Origin: Clostridiales bacterium
Lineage (GTDB): Bacteria; Bacillota; Clostridia; Christensenellales; UBA3700
NCBI GenBank assembly: GCA_014799645.1
Contig: JAAVHQ010000010.1
Coordinates: forward strand, 30,838-37,299
Direction: 5' to 3'
DNA length: 6,462 nt
In this document: in pieces, positions 1 to 5,526 of the stretch
Numbering within the stretch: the first letter of the stretch is position 1
How the letters are laid out: every line of letters starts with the position of its first letter
Made by a program: the position numbers and the translations under genes
Notes under the pieces: model-generated
What the model was told of the DNA's origin: nothing
The model's input: only the letters and a program-made list of their open reading frames with translations
Databases searched by the model: none

Positions 1-1281
1 TTCTATTACGACATTGATTTGCTCGTAGCTATCTCAATCGGCTCTATTGCAAACATCAACAAGAGCGTAGACATCGCGCAAGGCGAAATAGTGCTTTACA
101 GCGCAGGACAAAAAGAACTTATCACTTCTATCGACAGCAAAGATATCGTATTGACGGCAGAGAACACTCTCATTCCTGAATTCGTAGCCAACGCTTACGA
201 CTTGAAGACAGGCGCTGAATATACGACTATGATAAGCTTTGTAGAAGGCGTATCAGAAGATTCTAACTTAGTTGTTGAAGACGGTATGCTCAAGGTTCTT
301 GATCCTAACAACGCTGTGGATACTAACGTTACGTTCCAATATAAAGACACGTTTGGCAACGTCATCAACGTGACAGCCAACGTTACGTTTGACGGCATAG
401 TAGTATTTGATAAGGCAGTTTACGCTTACGACAAGAGCGGCGTAGACAGAAAGAACGACGTTGAAATCAAACTTTCGGGTAGCGATATCGACGGAAGCGA
501 AGAAGTAATCGTAGAAGGCGGTTCTTACGACAAGGATAGCGCGACGGTTACACTTTCGTACAAGACTGTTGCCGCTATGGCAAACGGCGTAAATACCGTT
601 GAAGTAAACGTAAACGGCAACGTATACAACGCATACGTAGAAGTAAGCGGAGTTCTCGACGTACTCGGCTTCAAGGTTGACGGAGTATACGAAATATTTG
701 CAGCAGAGCAAATCGCCGCTATGTCCGCTAAGGCAGACAACTTCGCTGGCAAGACCCTCAAATTGGTGAGCGACATCGATATGAACGGCGCGGTTATTGC
801 TCCGATTAAGGAATTCGCAGGCGGTCTTGACGGCAACGGAAAGACGATTTCGAATTACACTATTGAAGGCATAGTTGACAACTCAGTTGCATTTATAGCA
901 AAGAACCTCGGTGTAGTAAAAGACTTGACGCTTGCAGGCAACGTAAACGCGCAAATCGCCGCTAAGACCGGCAATGATTATTTGGTAGCAGGCGCAGTAG
1001 CAGTGAACAACGGCGAAGTCAACAACGTGACCGTAAGCGGTAGCGTAGAGATGACTTCAACAAGCCTCAATGCATTCGTAACCATCAAGGTTATGAGCGT
1101 AGTTGCAAGCGGAAATAGCGCAAACGCTTCTTCGTCCAACGCAAACGTAGTAGCAGTATCGAAATTCGATATTGCGAACGTAACAATCTACTATGACGGT
1201 AGCACTGAAAACAACGCTCATAGTTGTAAGAATGCGGCTGTTGCAAGCGGCGCTTTGGTAAAATTCGTAGAAGTTAAATAA
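1..1281 (+). CDS. Secreted/surface protein, C-terminal part, Ig-like and GLUG-like regions (partial)
   Basis: The frame is open from base 1 with no convincing start, so the N-terminus, including any signal peptide, lies to the left. A TTG at base 19 has no ribosome binding site and should not be taken as the start. The visible 426 residues are beta-rich and full of Val, Asn, Gly and Ala. Bases 190-390 and about 397-654 read like two Ig-like or cadherin-like beta-sandwich repeats. From about 655, 'GVYEIFAAEQIAAM' and 'LVSDIDMNG' lead into 'FAGGLDGNGKTISNYTI' and 'NLGVVKDLTLAGNV' (about 814-948). That order is typical of GLUG-type repeats in clostridial surface proteins. A probably degenerate further repeat, 'NNGEVNNVTVSGSV', follows. 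No LPXTG sorting signal, SLH domain or C-terminal membrane segment is visible, so any anchor must be N-terminal, or the protein is released. Only one Arg, one His, one Cys and no Trp occur in the fragment. The exact role is unknown; adhesion or envelope structure is a guess. Confidence 0.85.
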   Translation, partial: FYYDIDLLVAISIGSIANINKSVDIAQGEIVLYSAGQKELITSIDSKDIVLTAENTLIPEFVANAYDLKTGAEYTTMISFVEGVSEDSNLVVEDGMLKVLDPNNAVDTNVTFQYKDTFGNVINVTANVTFDGIVVFDKAVYAYDKSGVDRKNDVEIKLSGSDIDGSEEVIVEGGSYDKDSATVTLSYKTVAAMANGVNTVEVNVNGNVYNAYVEVSGVLDVLGFKVDGVYEIFAAEQIAAMSAKADNFAGKTLKLVSDIDMNGAVIAPIKEFAGGLDGNGKTISNYTIEGIVDNSVAFIAKNLGVVKDLTLAGNVNAQIAAKTGNDYLVAGAVAVNNGEVNNVTVSGSVEMTSTSLNAFVTIKVMSVVASGNSANASSSNANVVAVSKFDIANVTIYYDGSTENNAHSCKNAAVASGALVKFVEVK

Positions 1282-1303
1282 TAACTAATCGAAGGATTAT
1301 AAG

Positions 1304-1335
1304 ACGGGAGTTCGGAGACGAACTCTCGTTTTTTT
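1304..1335 (+). terminator. Intrinsic terminator after the surface protein gene
   Basis: A 10-bp stem pairs 1304-1313 (ACGGGAGTTC) with 1320-1329 (GAACTCTCGT), with one G-U pair and a 6-nt loop GGAGAC. It runs straight into a T-tract (1329-1335). It starts 22 nt after the stop codon at 1279-1281 and ends just before the next promoter, so it separates the two transcription units. Confidence 0.92.
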
Positions 1336-1346
1336 AATTTTTGTTG

Positions 1347-1376
1347 TTGACTTAATTATATAATTTATATTAAAAT
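1347..1376 (+). promoter_or_regulatory. Sigma-A-type promoter for the lipoprotein gene
   Basis: TTGACT (1347-1352, 5 of 6 to the -35 consensus) is followed after 18 bp by TAAAAT (1371-1376, 5 of 6 to the -10 consensus). The spacer is almost pure A/T. The predicted start of transcription is near 1383, giving a leader of about 24 nt. The run of T and A makes other -10 registers (such as TATTAA at 1368-1373) possible. Confidence 0.65.
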
Positions 1377-1406
1377 ATATATAAAGTATAAAGTGGCGAG
1401 GAAAAT

Positions 1407-2546
1407 ATGAAGAAAGTATTTATTGCTTTAATTTTAGTTACGGTAATGGTTTGCGCGTTCGCTCTTACGGCATGCGGAGAAACGGGAGTAGATAATATCA
1501 ATATTGAGTACGACGCGAGTACGGTATACGGAGTGTATTGGTATAGTAGCGACGGCGAGTATGTGAGAAGTTCAGGCAATATGTCCGCCGATTTATTCGA
1601 CGCGTCAAAGCCGACTTTCGTATTTGCTCACGGATGGGAGCCTGACGCTGACAATTCTTCCAACGGACTTGTTGAAGATTTGGTTACTCACCCCGATACG
1701 ATTAAACAAACGGGGCTCAATCTTGACTATAATTATGCTGAGGAACTCAAAGATATGGGCTACAACGTCGCTCTTCTCGGTTGGTTCTCTTACGCAAAGA
1801 ATTTGGGAGATTTGTTTAGATATATTTGGGTAGATTTTGACGGCGGTCACGCGCTTTCTGTAAGGTTTGCGCAAGAACTTGCGTCCGTGCTTGGCAACGA
1901 TTACTCGCAAGACGTAAAGATAGTCGGACACAGTTATGGAAGCCAGTTGGCGCTCGCTACGACCTATCAACTTACCAAGTTCAAAGAAAACGGTCTTATT
2001 TCAAATCAGCATATCATTCCTACGCGTATGACTTTGGCTGACCCATACATCGGTATGCCTAAATTGATAAATAGTTGGAATAATATCGCTAAGTCTAAGA
2101 TTTCTTATACAAACGAAAAAATCAACAAACGCACGCCCAACGTATTGTTTGCCGACCAAATGGATTATATCGTATCGACAAACGATATTGCGGTAGATAT
2201 TTACTGCGGAATGAGCGTTGCGTCGACGGGTTATTATACTTACGACGGTAGCGATGCGAACTTTGAAAAATTATCCAAGAATTGCGCGTTTGTAAAGAGC
2301 GCAGGTTTGATGGAGAAGTATGGCGATACGAATATTCACAACGTCACAAGGGATTGGGTGCTTATGTCAATAGTCGACGAAGTGTTGTTATATGAGAAAG
2401 GCAGTGATACGCTTGCTCCGTCGGGAGCGGCAAGCGACGAGCAAATCAAGAGTATGCGCGGAAAGTGCTACAACCAAAATTACAAAGGACTTTCTCTTCC
2501 GCTAGATTCTATGACGCTTGTCGATAGGACGTCGGAGAAGTATTAG
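1407..2546 (+). CDS. Lipoprotein, pancreatic-lipase-like alpha/beta hydrolase
   Basis: This is a complete 379-residue gene. The start ATG is preceded by GAGGA (1398-1402), with rather short spacing. Residues 1-23 form a lipoprotein signal: MKK, a hydrophobic core, then the lipobox L20-T-A-C23, so the mature protein should be lipid-anchored outside the cytoplasmic membrane. The body shows the ordered motifs of the animal-type (pancreatic-lipase-like) family. These are an oxyanion-region 'FVFAHGW' (71-77), 'GYNVALLGW' (118-126), the nucleophile elbow GHSYG (174-178, Ser176), 'TLADPYIG' (209-216, likely acid Asp212), 'ADQMDYIVST' (249-258, resembling the family's VDVIHT stretch) and 'IHNVTRDWVLMSI' (310-322, likely catalytic His311). 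The predicted triad is therefore Ser176-Asp212-His311. A carboxylester substrate (lipid or other ester) is expected from the family but cannot be named. The gene has its own promoter and terminator and stands alone. The catalytic assignment is by motif only. Confidence 0.85.
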   Translation: MKKVFIALILVTVMVCAFALTACGETGVDNINIEYDASTVYGVYWYSSDGEYVRSSGNMSADLFDASKPTFVFAHGWEPDADNSSNGLVEDLVTHPDTIKQTGLNLDYNYAEELKDMGYNVALLGWFSYAKNLGDLFRYIWVDFDGGHALSVRFAQELASVLGNDYSQDVKIVGHSYGSQLALATTYQLTKFKENGLISNQHIIPTRMTLADPYIGMPKLINSWNNIAKSKISYTNEKINKRTPNVLFADQMDYIVSTNDIAVDIYCGMSVASTGYYTYDGSDANFEKLSKNCAFVKSAGLMEKYGDTNIHNVTRDWVLMSIVDEVLLYEKGSDTLAPSGAASDEQIKSMRGKCYNQNYKGLSLPLDSMTLVDRTSEKY

Positions 2547-2571
2547 TATAATATAGACAAATTTATATACG

Positions 2572-2610
2572 AAAACGACCTTGTAAGCATTTGTCTTCAA
2601 GGTCGTTTTT
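2572..2610 (+). terminator. Intrinsic terminator after the lipoprotein gene
   Basis: A 12-bp perfect stem pairs AAAACGACCTTG (2572-2583) with CAAGGTCGTTTT (2598-2609), with a 14-nt loop that can pair internally (AAG/CTT). The 3' arm ends in a T-run (2606-2610). It lies 25 nt after the stop codon and isolates the lipoprotein gene from the arginine operon. Because the 5' arm begins with AAAA it could also work weakly on the other strand, but there is no convergent gene. Confidence 0.9.
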
Positions 2611-2648
2611 CGCATAATAGGCTCAAGAGTTTAATATATATTCGCATA

Positions 2649-2666
2649 AATGTATAAATATAAACA
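2649..2666 (+). promoter_or_regulatory. ARG-box-like site 1 (candidate ArgR/AhrC operator)
   Basis: The core TGTATAAATATAAA (2651-2664) is an imperfect palindrome in an AT-rich background. It is nearly the same as site 2 (14 of 15 bases from the core TGT onward) and lies 21 bp from it. That equals an 18-bp box plus a 3-bp gap, the usual layout of paired operators for hexameric arginine repressors. By itself the match to the Bacillus ARG box (recalled as CATGAATAAAAATKCAAK) is modest, about 11 of 18. The call rests on pairing, spacing and position upstream of argG. Confidence 0.5.
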
Positions 2667-2669
2667 ATT

Positions 2670-2687
2670 TATGTATAAATATACACA
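2670..2687 (+). promoter_or_regulatory. ARG-box-like site 2 (candidate ArgR/AhrC operator)
   Basis: TGTATAAATATACA (2672-2685) is a perfect inverted repeat of 6-bp arms around AA, as expected of a site bound by a symmetric regulator. It matches the recalled Bacillus ARG-box consensus at about 12 of 18 positions. It shares the 12-bp word TGTATAAATATA with site 1, exactly 21 bp upstream. Confidence 0.55.
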
Positions 2688-2732
2688 AAATATTCAAATA
2701 ATATGTAATATCGCAAGTTTTTTAACAAAATT

Positions 2733-2750
2733 TATGAATAAATATGTAAA
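2733..2750 (+). promoter_or_regulatory. ARG-box-like site 3 (candidate ArgR/AhrC operator)
   Basis: TATGAATAAATATGTAAA matches the recalled Bacillus ARG-box consensus at about 14 of 18 positions, the best of the three. It lies 63 bp (three steps of 21) after site 2 and ends 5 bp before the predicted -35 element of the argG promoter. Relative to the predicted transcription start it covers about -58 to -41. That is next to, rather than on top of, the polymerase site, so the direction of control cannot be read from position alone. Confidence 0.58.
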
Positions 2751-2755
2751 AACGC

Positions 2756-2784
2756 TTGATTTTGTTTTGCAAGTAGTATATTAT
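2756..2784 (+). promoter_or_regulatory. Sigma-A-type promoter of the argGHC operon
   Basis: TTGATT (2756-2761, 4 of 6) is separated by 17 bp from TATTAT (2779-2784, 5 of 6). The predicted start near 2791 gives a leader of about 31 nt, too short for a T-box or riboswitch. A weaker alternative pair, TTAACA (2722-2727) with TATGTA (2743-2748), would put ARG-box-like site 3 on the -10 element. Confidence 0.6.
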
Positions 2785-2821
2785 ATGTATGTAAAAAGTT
2801 TTATCATAAGGAGATAAAAAA

Positions 2822-4039
2822 ATGAGTGAAATTAAGAAAGTAGTTTTGGCATATTCGGGCGGACTTGATACGTCGATTATTATTCCGTGGTTGAAAGAGA
2901 ATTACGACAACTGCGAAGTCATCGCGGTAAGCGGCGACGTAGGTCAAGGTACGGAACTTGACGGACTTGAAGAAAAGGCTATCAAGACGGGCGCAAGCAA
3001 GTTGTATATCGAGGACTTGACTGACGAGTTTGTAGACGATTACGTTTTCCCGACCGTTAAGGCTGGCGCAATTTACGAGAATAGATATATGCTCGGCACG
3101 TCCTTTGCAAGACCTATTATCGCAAAGAGAATAGTGAAAATCGCTCTCAAAGAAGGCGCGGACGCTATTTGTCACGGATGTACGGGTAAGGGCAACGACC
3201 AAGTTAGATTTGAACTTGCTATCAAGGCGTTCGCTCCTAATATGAAGATTATCGCTCCTTGGCGTATTTGGGACATCAAATCCCGTGATGAGGAGATAGA
3301 TTACGCAGAGGCTCACAATATTCCTCTCAAAATCAACAGAGAGACCAATTACAGCAAGGATAAGAATATTTGGCACTTGTCTCACGAAGGTTTGGATTTG
3401 GAGAATCCTGCCAACGAGCCTATGTACGACAAGATTTTGGAAATGGGCGTTACTCCTGAGAAAGCGCCGGACAAGGCTACCTACGTTACTTTGTCTTTTG
3501 AAAAGGGCGTTCCCGTCGCAGTTGACGGCAAGAAGATGAAGGGCAGCGATATCGTAAGAAAACTCAACGAACTTGGCGGAGCAAACGGTATCGGACTTGC
3601 AGACATTGTCGAGAACAGACTTGTCGGAATGAAGAGCCGCGGCGTATACGAGACCCCCGGCGGTGCGATTCTCTATCACGCTCACGAAGTTTTGGAGACG
3701 ATTTGTCTTGACAAAGAGACCGCGCATTACAAACAGCAAGTAGCTATCAAGTTTGCGGATTTGGTATACAACGGACAGTGGTTCACGCCTCTTCGCGAAG
3801 CGCTCAGCGCATTTGTTGACAGCACGCAAGAGACCGTTACCGGCGAAGTAAAACTCAAACTCTACAAGGGCAATATCACCAACGCAGGCGTTACGAGTCC
3901 GTATTCGCTCTACGATGAGGATATCGCTACGTTTGCAGAGGACGACGTATACAATCAAATGGATTCGCAAGGCTTTATCAACCTCTTCGGTTTGCCTATC
4001 AAAGTAAAAGCGATGATGGAAGCAAAGCGTAAAAAATAA
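2822..4039 (+). CDS. argG: Argininosuccinate synthase
   Basis: This cytoplasmic enzyme joins citrulline and aspartate using ATP, giving argininosuccinate, AMP and pyrophosphate: the second-last step of arginine synthesis. The 405-residue length is normal for the family. The N-terminus carries the ATP-binding PP-loop AYSGGLDTS (residues 10-18). YENRYMLGTSFARP (85-98) and HGCTGKGNDQVRFE (118-131, with the Asn125-Asp126 pair) are the conserved substrate-binding segments. The C-terminal domain (from about 170) is intact and includes GRG-like 'SRGVYETPGG'. The start is fixed by AAGGAG at 2808-2813, 8 nt before the ATG, and by alignment of the PP-loop near the N-terminus. It is the first gene of the operon, behind a promoter with ARG-box-like sites. 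argH follows after 92 bp. The long reading frame on the opposite strand over this gene is a shadow. Confidence 0.98.
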   Translation: MSEIKKVVLAYSGGLDTSIIIPWLKENYDNCEVIAVSGDVGQGTELDGLEEKAIKTGASKLYIEDLTDEFVDDYVFPTVKAGAIYENRYMLGTSFARPIIAKRIVKIALKEGADAICHGCTGKGNDQVRFELAIKAFAPNMKIIAPWRIWDIKSRDEEIDYAEAHNIPLKINRETNYSKDKNIWHLSHEGLDLENPANEPMYDKILEMGVTPEKAPDKATYVTLSFEKGVPVAVDGKKMKGSDIVRKLNELGGANGIGLADIVENRLVGMKSRGVYETPGGAILYHAHEVLETICLDKETAHYKQQVAIKFADLVYNGQWFTPLREALSAFVDSTQETVTGEVKLKLYKGNITNAGVTSPYSLYDEDIATFAEDDVYNQMDSQGFINLFGLPIKVKAMMEAKRKK

Positions 4040-4073
4040 GAAGTTGACAGAGAAAATCAAATAAAATACGGCT

Positions 4074-4105
4074 TAAAGATAGTTTTCGCAAGACGACTAT
4101 CTTTA
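4074..4105 (+). other. Stem-loop between argG and argH (not a canonical terminator)
   Basis: A perfect 10-bp stem pairs TAAAGATAGT (4074-4083) with ACTATCTTTA (4096-4105) around a 12-nt loop. What follows is TAGC and then a purine/A-run (4111-4117), not a U-tract, so efficient intrinsic termination is not expected. It ends 9 nt before the argH ribosome binding site AAAGGA (4115-4120). It could stabilise or mark a processing point in the argG-argH transcript; this is inference from position. Confidence 0.6.
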
Positions 4106-4131
4106 TAGCTAAAAAAAGGAAACGCGTTATT

Positions 4132-5526
4132 ATGGCAAAGATGTGGCAAGGCAGGTTCAGAAAGGAACTAGATGAAAAAGTCAACGACTTCAACTCGTCA
4201 ATATCCTTTGATTCGAGAATGTATAAAAACGATATTGAAGGCAGTATCGTTCACGTCAATATGCTCGGAAAGCAAGGGATAATCGACGAAAAGGAAAGTA
4301 AAGTCATTGCCAAGGAACTTGCTAATATTTACGACGATCTTTTGAGCGGAAAGTTGGAGATAGATCCGAGCGCGGAAGATATCCACATGTTTGTCGAACA
4401 GGTACTTACTCAAAGGCTTGGCGATTTGGGAAAGAAGTTGCATACCGCAAGAAGCCGTAACGACCAAGTTGCGCTCGATTTGAGAATGTATTTGCGTACG
4501 CAAATCGACGAAATTATCGGATTGATAAAGAGGCTCATTGCAGTGCTCGTCAAAAAAGCCGAGGAAAACCTCACGACGGTTATGCCTGGCTACACGCATT
4601 TGCAAAGGGCGCAACCGATAACGTTTGCGCATCATCTTATGGCTTACGTCGAGATGTTCAAAAGGGATATGGTGAGAATGTTCAACTGCTTTGACCTTAT
4701 GAACGAGTGTCCGCTCGGCAGCGGCGCGTTGGCTACTACGACGTACCCGATAGACAGAGAGTATACCGCGGAATATCTAGGTTTTAACAACGCTATGCTC
4801 AACTCTCTCGACGGCGTAAGCGACAGAGATTATTGTATGGAACTTGCAAACGCTATCGCGATTTGTATGGTTCACATGTCAAGACTTTCCGAAGAGGTCG
4901 TGCTGTGGTGCAGTTGGGAATTTAAATTCATTGAACTTGACGACGCTTACTCGACAGGTTCGAGCATAATGCCTCAAAAGAAGAATCCCGATATTTGCGA
5001 ACTCATAAGGGGCAAGACGGGCAGGACGATAGGCAACTTGACTACGTTGCTTTCGATGATGAAAGGACTTCCGCTTGCTTACAACAAAGATATGCAAGAG
5101 GACAAAGAGGCGATTTTCGACAGCGTTGACACAATCAAACTTTGTCTTTCGACGCTTGCGCCGATGCTCGATACGATGAAAGTATACAAAGAGAATATGG
5201 CGAACGCAGGCAAGAAAGGCTTTATCAACGCTACCGACTGCGCGGACTATTTGGTCAAGAAAGGTTTGCCTTTCCGCGACGCGTACAAAATCACAGGTTC
5301 GCTCGTCGCTATCTGTATAGACAGAGGCGAAACGCTTGACACTTTGCCGATAGAAGAGTATAAGAAATTGAGCGATAAGTTCGAGAAAGACATATACGAT
5401 GCTATATCGCTTGAAAAATGCGTCAACGAGCGAAACGCAATCGGCGGACCTGCTCCGCAAGCGGTCGCTAAGCATATAGAGAAAATCAAGAATACCGTAT
5501 TGAAGGAAGAAGACAATGAAGATTAA
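4132..5526 (+). CDS. argH: Argininosuccinate lyase
   Basis: This enzyme splits argininosuccinate into arginine and fumarate, the last step of the pathway. It belongs to the fumarase/aspartase superfamily and works as a tetramer in the cytoplasm. The 464 residues match the usual family length. The three conserved regions are present: HTARSRNDQV (104-113), GYTHLQRAQP (153-162, with His155 the expected catalytic-region His) and the superfamily signature GSSIMPQKKNP (276-286), whose Ser277/Ser278 loop holds the catalytic serine. The N-terminal 'MWQGRF' start is typical of ArgH, supporting the ATG at 4132. AAAGGA (4115-4120) sits 11 nt upstream, a slightly long spacing. The C-terminus (about 360-455) carries the usual ArgH C-terminal domain. 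The last codons overlap the start of argC, which suggests translational coupling. No missing key residues were seen. Confidence 0.98.
   Translation: MAKMWQGRFRKELDEKVNDFNSSISFDSRMYKNDIEGSIVHVNMLGKQGIIDEKESKVIAKELANIYDDLLSGKLEIDPSAEDIHMFVEQVLTQRLGDLGKKLHTARSRNDQVALDLRMYLRTQIDEIIGLIKRLIAVLVKKAEENLTTVMPGYTHLQRAQPITFAHHLMAYVEMFKRDMVRMFNCFDLMNECPLGSGALATTTYPIDREYTAEYLGFNNAMLNSLDGVSDRDYCMELANAIAICMVHMSRLSEEVVLWCSWEFKFIELDDAYSTGSSIMPQKKNPDICELIRGKTGRTIGNLTTLLSMMKGLPLAYNKDMQEDKEAIFDSVDTIKLCLSTLAPMLDTMKVYKENMANAGKKGFINATDCADYLVKKGLPFRDAYKITGSLVAICIDRGETLDTLPIEEYKKLSDKFEKDIYDAISLEKCVNERNAIGGPAPQAVAKHIEKIKNTVLKEEDNED
5503..5508 (+). promoter_or_regulatory. Ribosome binding site of argC inside the argH end
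   Basis: AAGGAA lies within the last codons of argH, 7 nt before the ATG at 5516. It fixes the argC start even though this overlaps the argH stop codon. No other in-frame start with such a site is present. Confidence 0.8.

Noticed and set aside
19..21. TTG as the start codon of the first gene
   Set aside because: The frame is open upstream to base 1, there is no ribosome binding site and no signal peptide follows. The gene is cut by the window edge.
600..660. Repeated GTAAACG/GGCAACGTA words as a nucleotide repeat
   Set aside because: They reflect Val/Asn/Gly-rich coding sequence with strong codon preference, not a separate DNA repeat.
2651..2685. Direct repeat as the start of a CRISPR array or satellite repeat
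   Set aside because: There are only two close copies of a 12-14 bp AT-rich palindromic word and no spacers. Operator sites explain them better.
2611..2821. Riboswitch or T-box leader upstream of argG
   Set aside because: The predicted transcript leader is only about 31 nt, and there is no terminator/antiterminator pair or T-box sequence between the promoter and argG.
2804..4060. 418-codon open frame on the minus strand covering argG, and similar long minus-strand frames over argH, argC and the surface gene
   Set aside because: They lie opposite well-recognised genes, have no family-like motifs or convincing ribosome binding sites, and arise from the codon bias of the + strand genes.
4044..4067. 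Internal promoter for argH: a consensus TTGACA at 4044-4049
   Set aside because: The only good -10 word, TAAAAT at 4062-4067, is just 12 bp away. At 17-18 bp spacing there is nothing like a -10 element.
5142..5339. 65-codon + strand frame inside argH
   Set aside because: It lies wholly within argH in another frame, is Arg/Gln-rich in an artefactual way and has no independent start signal.
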